Shown here: in pieces, positions 54,734 to 63,732 of the stretch
How positions within the stretch are numbered: the stretch's first letter is position 1
Layout: each line of letters begins with the position of its first letter
Source: Liquorilactobacillus mali
GTDB lineage: Bacteria > Bacillota > Bacilli > Lactobacillales > Lactobacillaceae
Direction: 5' to 3'
NCBI RefSeq assembly: GCF_001437155.1
Contig: NZ_JQAR01000004.1
Span: 56,621-120,620, forward strand
Length of the DNA: 64,000 bases
Position numbers and translations under genes: made by a program
Notes under the pieces: model-generated
The model's database searches: none
Told to the model about the DNA's origin: nothing
Seen by the model: the letters and a program-made list of their open reading frames with translations, nothing else

Positions 54734-55621
54734 ATGAAAAAAGAATTACAGATGAATTTTAGTTTTGAAGGAAATAAGGTTAGGACAGTACAAATTAATA
54801 ATGAACCATACTTCGTAGGGAAAGACGTAGCCGAGATTTTGGGATATTCAAACACTCGCGATGCTTTGCTAAAACATGTAGATATCGAAGATAAGGGGGT
54901 AGCAAATTGCGACACCCTTGGGGGAATGCAGAAATTAACAGCAATTAATGAAAGCGGACTGTATTCATTAATTATTTCAAGCAAACTGCCAAGCGCAAAG
55001 AAATTTAAACATTGGGTAACGAGTGAAGTATTACCAAGCATTCGCAACCACGGAGTATACATGACACCTGAAACATTACAAGAAACATTAGCTAAGCCTG
55101 AGAATATGATTCAGATCTTAACAGCTTTAAAAGATGAACAAGAAGCTAGACAGATTGCTGAAACTAAAGTAATCACATTGAATACGAGAATTAAGAAGCA
55201 AGCTCCAAAAGTAGCCTATCATGATCAGATTCTTAAAACGCAGGGAGTAACATACACAGCTACTCAGATCGCCAAGGAATATGGCACGAGTGCTTCAAAA
55301 TTAAATAACCTTCTACATGAATTGAAATTCATCTATAAGTCTAATGGCCAGTGGGTATTGTATTCAAAATTTCAATCTGCAGGATTAACTCAATCGGAAA
55401 CAGTAGAAAGAAACGGGCGTGTATTTGATTCGACACGTTGGACGGAAAGAGGAAGGAAGGCAATGTTTTATTTATTGACTAAGAAAGGCTTTGTTGACGA
55501 GGACAATAAAATTGATTGGGTGAAAGTGAAAGAGATTCGTGAAGAGAACTATAAAAAAATAATGGGAGATACCATTATGGATAGCGAAGAACTTGACAAC
55601 AACATGGCAATATTAAAATAG
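54734..55621 (+). CDS. phage antirepressor (BRO-N + KilA-C/ANT)
   Basis: This 295-aa protein has an N-terminal BRO domain (about 8-105: VRTVQINNEPYFVGKDVAEI, LGYSNTRDALLKHV, NESGLYSLIISSKLPSAK) and a C-terminal antirepressor domain (about 140-250, KVAYHDQILKTQGVTYTATQ onward). Such proteins inactivate the phage repressor or act as DNA-binding regulators. GGGAGTG lies 6 nt before ATG 54734. The repressor here lacks a self-cleavage motif, which fits antirepressor-based induction. Confidence 0.9.
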   Translation: MKKELQMNFSFEGNKVRTVQINNEPYFVGKDVAEILGYSNTRDALLKHVDIEDKGVANCDTLGGMQKLTAINESGLYSLIISSKLPSAKKFKHWVTSEVLPSIRNHGVYMTPETLQETLAKPENMIQILTALKDEQEARQIAETKVITLNTRIKKQAPKVAYHDQILKTQGVTYTATQIAKEYGTSASKLNNLLHELKFIYKSNGQWVLYSKFQSAGLTQSETVERNGRVFDSTRWTERGRKAMFYLLTKKGFVDEDNKIDWVKVKEIREENYKKIMGDTIMDSEELDNNMAILK

Positions 55622-55630
55622 AGGCATAGC

Positions 55631-55724
55631 CTCTAACTTATACATAGTACATTAAAAATGCTATCAACTCGTCAATTTTAGCCTGTCTCTCGTCGCTCTA
55701 ACTTATACATAGTACATTAAAAAT
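55631..55724. repeat. 29-bp perfect direct repeat, two copies
   Basis: Two identical 29-bp units (55631-55659 and 55696-55724; beginning CTCTAACTTATACATAG and ending TACATTAAAAAT) are separated by 36 bp. A diverged inverted copy sharing TACTATGTAT lies at 58265-58285, before terS. It is probably a regulator-binding or promoter element. Spacing resembles a one-spacer CRISPR, but there is no other support for that. Confidence 0.75.
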
Positions 55725-55743
55725 TTTTAATAGGAGTGATTAA

Positions 55744-55932
55744 ATGGCTATATTTATTTTGGTTATAAGTTTGTGGTTAATATTTTTTATATTGCTCGAT
55801 TTCAGAGTGATGAAAAAAGAGCAAGAAAGTATTGATGAGATTGTAGAGTTTAATCAGAAATTGAATAAACTAAATGTAAATTTGAAAAAGTTGAATAAAA
55901 AGAATTTGAGATTGCCGAGAATTGGGAAGTAA
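55744..55932 (+). CDS. small single-span membrane protein
   Basis: This 62-aa protein has one N-terminal membrane helix (FILVISLWLIFFILLDF) and a basic coiled-coil tail (EFNQKLNKLNVNLKKLNKKN). AATAGGAGTG precedes the ATG, so it is likely translated. Function unknown. Small early phage membrane proteins may act in exclusion or late holin-like roles; nothing decides here. Confidence 0.6.
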   Translation: MAIFILVISLWLIFFILLDFRVMKKEQESIDEIVEFNQKLNKLNVNLKKLNKKNLRLPRIGK

Positions 55933-56015
55933 TAAGCGCCTATTAATTAGGCATACATATATGGATTAGCGAAAAAGTGAAAATAAATAAGATGAGAAAG
56001 TGGAGTGATCAATGA

Positions 56016-56804
56016 GTGATAACAGATTCAAATATTAAAGAGATTTTAACAATGCCGAGTGCTAAAAAAGGCATAAAAATAATCATGACTAGCATGAATG
56101 TAGAAAGAAATGAAGCAGCAAATTTATTGTATGTCGATTGGATTGAGCGTCGAGCTAAGAAAGTACCACATAATAGGCTGGTTGCATATGCCAAAAAACA
56201 CACCAAGGAACTAGAGTATAGTGCCAGAAGTGTAAGGCAGAGTTATTTTAAAAAATGGAAAGATGAGAGAGAGAAAGAAAATAGAGCTACGGCATTGGCT
56301 AATGGTTGGCTAGTAGTTGGGATGTCAGAAGAAGAAAAGCATGAATTGATTGAAAAAGCGTTACCGAAATTGAGAGATATATTTATTAATTTAAATACTA
56401 GGAAATTTGTTGAATCAGTTTTGAAAAATGGTAAGGAAGAGACTAAGCAAAAGTTTAAATTAACTGATAAGCAGTTTGGTAGAAAAATTAGAGATATTGA
56501 ACTGTTATGTGCCAAGAATCGATTAGGTATTAAGAAGCTGTTTGCCAAAGATAAAGATGCAAAAGAGTTAGTAATTTTGAATCAGTTTATTGAATTAATT
56601 GAAAGTGAAAATGATAATTATGACGCTCTGATTGGGGAATACATTAGAAGTAATGCAGACTATTTCGACAATTTAATTGGTAACATTAGTGGGATTTACA
56701 GTCCAATACTACTTGCCGAGAATTGGGAAGTAGCTAGGTTACGTGATAAATATAAGTTAGTTAATTATGTGTATAGGCGTTTTGAATATTTAGAAAATGT
56801 ATAA
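56016..56804 (+). CDS. uncharacterised phage protein, possible late transcription regulator
   Basis: This 262-aa basic, helical protein is of no family I recognise. A helix-turn-helix-like segment lies at about 145-172 (QKFKLTDKQFGRKIRDIELL). The start is GTG 56016 with GGAGTG 8 nt upstream. An ATG four bases earlier is out of frame and reads only 8 codons. Its place before the packaging genes is where related phages encode a late activator (inference). Confidence 0.55.
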   Translation: MITDSNIKEILTMPSAKKGIKIIMTSMNVERNEAANLLYVDWIERRAKKVPHNRLVAYAKKHTKELEYSARSVRQSYFKKWKDEREKENRATALANGWLVVGMSEEEKHELIEKALPKLRDIFINLNTRKFVESVLKNGKEETKQKFKLTDKQFGRKIRDIELLCAKNRLGIKKLFAKDKDAKELVILNQFIELIESENDNYDALIGEYIRSNADYFDNLIGNISGIYSPILLAENWEVARLRDKYKLVNYVYRRFEYLENV

Positions 56805-56845
56805 AACAACTATTGCAATTGAATTAACTCGGCTAATTAGGCTTT

Positions 56846-57769
56846 TTACTTGTCATCTAATTTATTTTCTAATAGTTGTTGTTGAACTAATTTTTGATAT
56901 TCCTTTGGTAAAAGACTTTGCTCTTCTTCTGTGGGTAATATCTTTTCATCTTCTTTATCAGTCAATACGCTTTGATGGAAAGAAGCTCCTGAATCCATTA
57001 TCTCAGCAAAAATTTGCATTGCTTTAGAAATACTCGTTATTTTTTCTGGAGAGAAATTCTTTTCCTTAGAGGAACTTACTAACGCCCTTGCTAATTCCCC
57101 AAAGTCTCTTACATATTCTTCATTTAACTTTTTTTCAAAGCTTTGTTTTATTTCTAAGTCTACCTCTACTTCTTCTAATCTTATTTCTGCAAGTTTCTTA
57201 GAAACTTTGCTATTTCTATATTTATTAACTATATCTATTGCTTTACTAAAAATCACTAATCCTGAATAGACTGAAAAACAAAAAACGATCCATCCACTAC
57301 CTACATCTAAATTAGATATTTGAGGTTTCTTTTCAAGTTCAGGTATACATTTTAATAATGTCAATGCTTTGTCAAATTGCTTGTTTGTATATACAAACAA
57401 TTTATAGGAATCAGATGAAGGCAGCTTCATTGCTAACGTTTCTTTCTTTTCTTGCGGGATCTGTTTTTCAATAATCCCCACAGCACCTTGACATTTGGCG
57501 ATTGCTAAATTAATTTGATTCACAAGAAAATTTACATCATTGACGTTCATTTTAGGTGAATCAACACCTAAATATATCAATCCTTTTTCTTTCAATTTAT
57601 CTATGTTTGTGTTTACTATTTCTAGTGGTTCTATCCTAAATAATGCATTTATGGCTCTTGAATAATTAGTAACTGCTAGTATATTGGAAGTATTGGTGCT
57701 AGCGCCTTTTACATCTGTCATATCTATAATTGCTTGTTTTAGTATTACACGAATTTCATTCAATCTCAT
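56846..57769 (-). CDS. uncharacterised opposite-strand membrane protein, candidate prophage cargo
   Basis: This 307-aa protein is on the opposite strand to its neighbours. It is mostly helical, with one membrane segment (about 167-190, GSGWIVFCFSVYSGLVIF), and both flanks are soluble and charged. There are no enzyme motifs. On the minus strand TATAAT lies about 40 bp before the ATG, with AAGGGAAC as a weak ribosome site, so it has its own promoter. This location, between regulator and terminase, often holds lysogenic conversion or anti-phage genes. No function is claimed. Confidence 0.65.
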   Translation of the reverse strand: MRLNEIRVILKQAIIDMTDVKGASTNTSNILAVTNYSRAINALFRIEPLEIVNTNIDKLKEKGLIYLGVDSPKMNVNDVNFLVNQINLAIAKCQGAVGIIEKQIPQEKKETLAMKLPSSDSYKLFVYTNKQFDKALTLLKCIPELEKKPQISNLDVGSGWIVFCFSVYSGLVIFSKAIDIVNKYRNSKVSKKLAEIRLEEVEVDLEIKQSFEKKLNEEYVRDFGELARALVSSSKEKNFSPEKITSISKAMQIFAEIMDSGASFHQSVLTDKEDEKILPTEEEQSLLPKEYQKLVQQQLLENKLDDK

Positions 57770-57922
57770 ATATGTATTGTTCCCTTGATTTTTTCTTTTA
57801 TTATACTCTCTTTTTATTTGGTGGTATATTTTTTATTCATTTAAAAATACTAAAATTAAGTAAAAAAACAATAGTGAACGTACCTTAATATTGTTATATG
57901 TGTAGAGAAAGGAGTGATAGCA

Positions 57923-58243
57923 ATGGTACCAAGAAAGATTAGTAAACCATTCTATCGCTCTAAAGCGTGGCAGAAATGCAGAGCAGGTTATATCAAATCT
58001 GTAGGTGAATTGTGCGAAAGATGTATAGCAAAGGGGAAGATTAAACGTGGTTATATAGTTCACCACAAGAATTATATAACTGCAGATAATATAGGTGATC
58101 CAACGATTACATTGAACTGGGAAAACCTAGAATACTTGTGTCATGACTGTCATAATGCAGAACACTTCAAGAGGTATGAGGTTATGAATGATGATGTGCT
58201 GTTTGATAGTAATGGCCAGTTGATAAAGAAGTCAGATAGGTAG
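57923..58243 (+). CDS. phage HNH endonuclease (packaging-associated)
   Basis: This 106-aa HNH nuclease has a zinc pair CERC (about 33-36) and the HNH core VHHKNYIT, NWENLEYLCHDCHNAEH. In HK97-like cos phages a gene of this type precedes terS and assists terminase cleavage. AAAGGAGTGA lies 7 nt before ATG 57923. An in-frame GTG at 57914 is inside the site. Confidence 0.93.
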   Translation: MVPRKISKPFYRSKAWQKCRAGYIKSVGELCERCIAKGKIKRGYIVHHKNYITADNIGDPTITLNWENLEYLCHDCHNAEHFKRYEVMNDDVLFDSNGQLIKKSDR

Positions 58244-58536
58244 ACGGATACATTAGAAACGAATATATACTATGTATTATATAGAAGAAAAAATTTTTTA
58301 ACGTTGGTGGCTTATTTTAAATGGCAGGCTGCTAACGTTTTTATATTGATTAAACTCTCTGGATTTTAGTCCTAATAAAAAAGTAAGGCTAACCTAATAA
58401 CCCCCCGTAAAGTACTAGATTATAGGACGGCTAGGGAACGGAATGGGAGTTTCGATTTTTGCAAATTCAATTTTCCCACATGAGGGGGGGTTAATTTTTC
58501 GATAATCACGATACATAAAAAAGAAAGGGTGATGTC
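58244..58536. other. non-coding region with candidate cos site
   Basis: AACGTT..AACGTTTTT (58298-58343) looks like a terminator after HNH. TAACCCCCC (58398-58406) and GGGGGGTTA (58484-58492) form an inverted repeat around a 77-bp GC-richer patch, the most GC-rich non-coding segment in the prophage. Position between HNH and terS is where cos lies in related phages. The exact cut cannot be set. Confidence 0.5.
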
Positions 58537-58911
58537 ATGGAAAAAGAAATTAATGAAATTAATAAGGATGAATTAATTTTAAAAGAATATAGAAAATTAA
58601 AGAGAATAATGAAGCCGATTGGCAAGGAACAAATTAAAGCGATTGATGATTTACTAAATCGTTTGGCCTTCATGACCAACACTCTTTCTGAATTAGAAAC
58701 TGATATTAAAAAGAAGGGTGCTATTGTGCTATTTGTAAATGGAAAACAAGAAATGATTATAGAAAACCCTGCCCAAAAATCATATAACACCATGATTAAT
58801 CGTTATAACTCCTTATATAGCACCATCTTAGGTTATCTAACTAAAGCTATTGAAGCGGAAAAGGTCACACAAGTTCAATCAGATGGATTTGATGAATTTG
58901 TAGGGCGGTGA
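58537..58911 (+). CDS. terminase small subunit, P27 family
   Basis: This 124-aa protein recognises the packaging start. The C-terminal NPAQKSYNTMINRYNSLYST pattern is typical of P27-family small terminases, with an N-terminal helical DNA-binding region. AAAGGGTGATG precedes the ATG. It lies immediately before terL. Confidence 0.85.
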   Translation: MEKEINEINKDELILKEYRKLKRIMKPIGKEQIKAIDDLLNRLAFMTNTLSELETDIKKKGAIVLFVNGKQEMIIENPAQKSYNTMINRYNSLYSTILGYLTKAIEAEKVTQVQSDGFDEFVGR

Positions 58912-58918
58912 TTCGGTG

Positions 58919-60619
58919 ATGTTGAAACAAAAATATCCTGATGACTATGATCCGATTACTGAATATTGGAAATCGTTTGTTCAAAATGGCGGTAAAACAG
59001 TTGTATCAAAGAAAATTTACAAAACTTATAGAAAAATAATCGCAGATTTAAACAGTAAGGACAGTGATTACTATTATTCAAATCTGAGAGGTAATCATAT
59101 TATTGAATTTATTGAAAATTTTTGCAGACATTCAAAAGGAAAATATGGTGGCAAGCCTGTAATTCTTGAACTGTGGGAAAAGGCGATGTTAGCTACCGTA
59201 TTTGGTTTTGTTGATTCTAATGGTTATCGAAAATACCAACGTGCAGTGCTAATTATTGGGAAGAAAAATGGCAAGTCGTTACTAGCTTCATGTGTTGGCT
59301 TGTATATGTTATTGGCCGATAATGAATCGGGGCCTGAAATATATAGCGTTGCTACTAAAAAGGAACAGGCAAAAATAATATGGGAAGAATCAAAACGTAT
59401 GGTGAACAAGTCACCAGCTTTAAGAAAGAGAATCAAACCTACTATTAATCAGTTATCGAGTGAAAATTTCAACAATGGTACATTCAAAGCCCTTGCTAGT
59501 GATACCAATTCACTTGATGGATTGAACGTGCATTGCGCTTTAATGGATGAGATACATCAATGGAGAAATGGAGAAGCTTTATATAATATCATTGCTGACG
59601 GCGTTACTGCACGTGATCAACCATTAATTTTCATAACGTCAACTGCTGGTGTGATTAGAGAAGATATTTACGATCATATCTATGACGAAGCGACAATGAC
59701 CATTAACGGTTACGAGCAAGAGGCGGGATATGAAGATGAACGCTCTATCTTTTTCATTTATGAATTGGACAAAAAAGAGGAATGGCGTGATAAATCGAAT
59801 TGGATTAAAGCCAATCCTGGACTCGGAACGATTAAAAACATCAAAACATTGGCTGAAAAAGTGGCGAAAGCTAGACAAAATAGTAGATTAATTAAAAATT
59901 TAGTTTGTAAAGAGTTTAATATCAGAGAAACTTCAACTGATACATGGCTAAGCTTTGACGAATTAAACAATGAAGAAACTTATGACTTAGCTAAATTGAA
60001 ACCAAGATATGGAATTGGTGGAATCGATTTGTCAAAAACAACCGATTTAACGTGTGCAACAGTAATTTTTAAAGTATCAGATGATGAAAAAATATATGTC
60101 AAACAGATGTATTGGTTGCCAGAAGATATTTTAGAGGATAGAGCTGCCGAAGATAAAATACCATATCCAACATGGAAGGAACAAGGATTACTAAGGACTA
60201 GCCAAGGAAACAAGGTTGACTATCACGATATTCTAGATTGGTTTATCGAAATTCAGAATGAGTATGATATTTACTTATTTTCTGGGGGATATGACTCGTG
60301 GAGCGCCACATATTTAATAAACGAGTTAAAGCAAAACTTTGGAGATGAAACCTTTACGCCTGTAATTCAGGGTATGAAAACACTAAGCAGTCCAATGAAA
60401 GATTTGGGTGCTGACTTAATTAGTAAAAAAATTAACTATAATAATAATCCAATTTTGAAATGGTGTCTTTCAAATACGGTTACAGAAATGGACAAAAACG
60501 GAAACATACAACCACACAAGGGTAAAAATCAAAGAAAAAGAATTGATGGCTTAGCTAGTTTACTAGATGCCTACGTGATATATGAAAATAAACAAGCAGA
60601 ATATGAATCAATTATTTAG
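58919..60619 (+). CDS. terminase large subunit
   Basis: This 566-aa packaging motor has an atypical Walker A IIGKKNGKSLLAS (about 110), Walker B ALMDEIHQW (about 205), and the C-terminal RNase-H-like nuclease with GGIDLSKTTDLTC and GGYDSWSATYL. It belongs to the HK97/phage-type terminase_1 group. GGGCGGTGA precedes the start; GTG 58916 is an equal alternative. It is intact. Confidence 0.95.
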   Translation: MLKQKYPDDYDPITEYWKSFVQNGGKTVVSKKIYKTYRKIIADLNSKDSDYYYSNLRGNHIIEFIENFCRHSKGKYGGKPVILELWEKAMLATVFGFVDSNGYRKYQRAVLIIGKKNGKSLLASCVGLYMLLADNESGPEIYSVATKKEQAKIIWEESKRMVNKSPALRKRIKPTINQLSSENFNNGTFKALASDTNSLDGLNVHCALMDEIHQWRNGEALYNIIADGVTARDQPLIFITSTAGVIREDIYDHIYDEATMTINGYEQEAGYEDERSIFFIYELDKKEEWRDKSNWIKANPGLGTIKNIKTLAEKVAKARQNSRLIKNLVCKEFNIRETSTDTWLSFDELNNEETYDLAKLKPRYGIGGIDLSKTTDLTCATVIFKVSDDEKIYVKQMYWLPEDILEDRAAEDKIPYPTWKEQGLLRTSQGNKVDYHDILDWFIEIQNEYDIYLFSGGYDSWSATYLINELKQNFGDETFTPVIQGMKTLSSPMKDLGADLISKKINYNNNPILKWCLSNTVTEMDKNGNIQPHKGKNQRKRIDGLASLLDAYVIYENKQAEYESII

Positions 60620-60634
60620 AAAGGAGGTTGAGAA

Positions 60635-61825
60635 TTGGGACTTTTTAATTTTAAAAAGAAAAATCAAGCAAAAGTCGCAACAAGTAATTATAAATTAGTA
60701 ACTGATTATGCCAATGGCTTTTTTGGCTGGAATGGGAAACTGTATGAGTCTGATTTAATCAGGTCAGCTATTCAAGTGAAGTCACAAACGATTGGAAAAT
60801 CAGTCGCTAAGCATATTAGAAATGATAAGGATGACAATAAAGAAGTCAATCCAGATCCCTATATTTCTATTTTGCTATCGGAACCTAATCCGATTATGAG
60901 CGGTCAAATGCTGCAAGAAAAATTAATAACTCAACTGGAGTTAAATAATAATGCTTTTGCAGTCATTTCAAGGGATAGTAATGGATTACCTATTTCAATA
61001 TGGCCGATAGTCGCTAATAGTTTTGAAGCGTTACAAGATGTTCAAGGTAACTTATATGTCAGGTTTTACATGCGAAATGGCACGATTTACACGTTTAGTT
61101 ACGATGATTTAATCCATCTAAGGAAAGATTTTAGCTCTAATGATATTTTTGGAACACCTATAACACGTACATTAGAGCCCTTGATGCAAGTTGTAACAAC
61201 GATTGATGAAGGTATTGTATCTGCTATTAAAAATAGTGCAATGGTCAAATGGCTATTGAAATTTAATCAAACTATTCGTCCAGAAGATATCAAGAAAAAT
61301 GTTGATGAGTTTACTCAAACTTACTTAAAAACTTCGAATAATGATTCAATTGGTGTCGCTGGTGTTGATGCTAAGGCTGATGCAATTCAAATTGAACCTA
61401 AAGACTATGTGCCAAACGAGAAGCAAATGAATGCTACAGTTCAGCGTATCTACTCACTATTCCACACGAACATTAATATTTTGCAAGCTAACTACAGCGA
61501 AAATCAGTGGATAAGTTACTATGAGTCACAAATTGAACCAATTCTAAGACAATTAAGCGAACAATATACATTGAAACTTTTCACTAGATCGCAGAGATTA
61601 CAAGGCAATCAAATAATCTTTGAATCGAGCAATCTCAGTTATGCCTCAATGCAGACAAAGTTATCACTCGTTCAAATGGTTGATCGTGGAATCATGAGTA
61701 GAAATGAAGTTAGAAGTTACTTTAATCTAAGTCCAGTTGATGGCGGAGATGAAATGCTATTGAGACTTGATACAGCTAAAATAAATGATAACAACTCACA
61801 ATCGAAAGGTGGTGAGGAAACATGA
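60635..61825 (+). CDS. HK97-type portal protein
   Basis: This 396-aa portal forms the dodecamer at the head vertex. Recognised by LIRSAIQVKSQTIGKSVAKH, ELNNNAFAVISRDSNGLPI, LIHLRKDFS and the C-terminal QWISYYESQIEPIL. The start is TTG at 60635 with AAAGGAGGTTG. The last 4 bases overlap the protease start. Confidence 0.94.
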   Translation: MGLFNFKKKNQAKVATSNYKLVTDYANGFFGWNGKLYESDLIRSAIQVKSQTIGKSVAKHIRNDKDDNKEVNPDPYISILLSEPNPIMSGQMLQEKLITQLELNNNAFAVISRDSNGLPISIWPIVANSFEALQDVQGNLYVRFYMRNGTIYTFSYDDLIHLRKDFSSNDIFGTPITRTLEPLMQVVTTIDEGIVSAIKNSAMVKWLLKFNQTIRPEDIKKNVDEFTQTYLKTSNNDSIGVAGVDAKADAIQIEPKDYVPNEKQMNATVQRIYSLFHTNINILQANYSENQWISYYESQIEPILRQLSEQYTLKLFTRSQRLQGNQIIFESSNLSYASMQTKLSLVQMVDRGIMSRNEVRSYFNLSPVDGGDEMLLRLDTAKINDNNSQSKGGEET

Positions 61826-62535
61826 CAACAGTAATACCAATTAAAGGAGTAATCATTAATAATGATGATGCTTATATCTATGCTTATTTAGAAATGGATT
61901 ACACCTCACCTAAACAGGTTCAGGCAGTATTAAATCAAGCAAAAGATGATATAGAACTTGAAATTAATAGTGTAGGTGGTGATGTTGATTCGGCAAGTGA
62001 AATATACACGATGTTATCAACATATCAAGGAAATGTAATTGCTAAAATTGTAGGTTTAGCAGCCAGTTCGGCTAGTGTAATTGCAATGGCTGGTAATACA
62101 GTTGAAATTGGTAAATTAGGTCAACTAATGATACACCGTGCAAGCGCTGGAATTGCTGGTAATGCAGATGATTTTAGCAGTGGATTGCAAATGCTAAATG
62201 AAACTGATCAAGCTATTGCTAAATTATATGCAGAAAAAACTGGTAAATCAGTTGATGAAATGTTGAATTTGATGAAGGCTGAGACGTGGCTTGGTGCTGA
62301 TAGAGCTATCGAACTAGGTTTAGCAGATAGCATTATTGGAGAAGATGAGAAACCAAAAATACAAATGACAGCTAGTTTAAACTTAACACCAAGAATTAGC
62401 AATGATGCGAAAGCTAAATTGAAACTAGCAATCGAAAATAAATTAAATAAGAAAAATGAAGAGTCATGTCAATCAGATATGGCTCTTTTAAATGCTCAAA
62501 TTGGATATTTAGAGCTGAAAGGGAGCGAGTTATAA
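61822..62535 (+). CDS. ClpP-like prohead protease
   Basis: This 237-aa head maturation protease has the ClpP fold. The serine segment is GLAASSASVIAMAGN (about 90) and the histidine segment LMIHRASAG (about 112). It probably trims the N-terminal delta domain of the capsid protein that follows directly. GGTGAGGAAAC precedes the ATG. Confidence 0.93.
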   Translation: MTTVIPIKGVIINNDDAYIYAYLEMDYTSPKQVQAVLNQAKDDIELEINSVGGDVDSASEIYTMLSTYQGNVIAKIVGLAASSASVIAMAGNTVEIGKLGQLMIHRASAGIAGNADDFSSGLQMLNETDQAIAKLYAEKTGKSVDEMLNLMKAETWLGADRAIELGLADSIIGEDEKPKIQMTASLNLTPRISNDAKAKLKLAIENKLNKKNEESCQSDMALLNAQIGYLELKGSEL

Positions 62536-63732
62536 ATGAAGAAAGATGAATTATTGGAACAACGTGCTGAATTAATGATTGAAGCTAGAGAAGATATTGC
62601 AAATGCTAAGGCTGATGAGGCACAAGCAAAAATGGACGAAATTAAGAAAATTGATGAAAAGATTGAAAAAATGAATGTTGCTGAAGCTAATTTAAAAGCT
62701 TTGGATGATAAGCCAGCTAAGATTGAAAACTTGGCAAAGGAAAATAAAAAAATTGGAGATGAAATTGAATTGGAAAAAGTAGATAACACAATTAAGAAGG
62801 CAAATTATGTTGATGCCTTTGCAAAAACAATGTTAGGTAAGAAATTAACACCTGCTGAAAACGAAGTATTTGTTAAAGAAAATGCAGCATTTTCACATTC
62901 AACAGAAAATACAGGCACATTAATTCCTGATACAGTTGTAGACGGAATTTTTAAAATCGCAGAAGAGCAATACCCACTTTTTGCTGATATGAAAGGCTAC
63001 AACGTGCGTGGAACGCTCACAATTAACAAGCATGATGGAATTGTTTCTGGTGATGCACAATGGGTTGACGAATCAGTACAAGCAGATGATGAAGAAAATA
63101 AATTCGGTCAATTAGTATTAAAAGGCTTTGAATTAAACAAGGTTGCTTCTCTAAGCTGGAAAATGAAATCTATGTCTGAGGCTGACTTTATTAGTTTCTT
63201 GACACAAGAATTGGCCGATCGTGTTGGTGTTGCGCTTGGTGTTGCAGCTCATCAAGGAAATGGCGTTAAATCTCCTAAAGGTGTTGAGGTTGAACTAAAG
63301 GCTGAAGAAAACACACCGCAAGTCGTTGAATATACTGACAGCATTGCTTACAAGGATGTTACCGCTGCATTGGGCAAGATTCATTCTAGCTACGCTGCTA
63401 AGTCTGCAATTTATGTTAATAATTCTACACTTTGGAATCAATTAGCTAACATTGTTGATGGACAAGGTCGTCCTATTTTTATCGCTGATCCAACAGGAAA
63501 CACAATTGGTCAACTGTTTGGGCATGAAGTTAAGGTCGATGCTGGTACAAAGGATGGCGAAGTATTAATCGGCGATGCAGCTGACACAGCAGTTAAGAAT
63601 GTAAATCAAGAAATGTCATTGGCTCAAGAAGACCACGTTAAAGGACGTACGACTGATTATGGTGCTTATACCATTGTTGATTTTGGTTTATTGACAACTA
63701 AAGGATTCGCGCTTTTGACAAAAAAAGTGTAG
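62536..63732 (+). CDS. HK97-type major capsid protein (zero-frame product)
   Basis: This 398-aa capsid subunit has an N-terminal coiled-coil delta domain (about 1-75, LLEQRAELMIEAREDIANAK) that is normally cleaved. The HK97 fold follows, with STENTGTLIPDTVV, DQWVDE-like strand DAQWVDESVQ and GRTTDYGAYTIVDFGLLTTK near the end. The gene ends ACA AAA AAA GTG TAG, a perfect slippery heptamer. A start-less in-frame continuation in the -1 frame is described separately. GGGAGCGAG precedes the ATG. Confidence 0.95.
   Translation: MKKDELLEQRAELMIEAREDIANAKADEAQAKMDEIKKIDEKIEKMNVAEANLKALDDKPAKIENLAKENKKIGDEIELEKVDNTIKKANYVDAFAKTMLGKKLTPAENEVFVKENAAFSHSTENTGTLIPDTVVDGIFKIAEEQYPLFADMKGYNVRGTLTINKHDGIVSGDAQWVDESVQADDEENKFGQLVLKGFELNKVASLSWKMKSMSEADFISFLTQELADRVGVALGVAAHQGNGVKSPKGVEVELKAEENTPQVVEYTDSIAYKDVTAALGKIHSSYAAKSAIYVNNSTLWNQLANIVDGQGRPIFIADPTGNTIGQLFGHEVKVDAGTKDGEVLIGDAADTAVKNVNQEMSLAQEDHVKGRTTDYGAYTIVDFGLLTTKGFALLTKKV

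Noticed and set aside
55631-55724. One-spacer CRISPR-like array
   Set aside because: The unit length and 36-bp spacing would fit, but there are only two copies, no cas genes and no internal hairpin. A third diverged inverted copy near terS argues for a protein-binding element.
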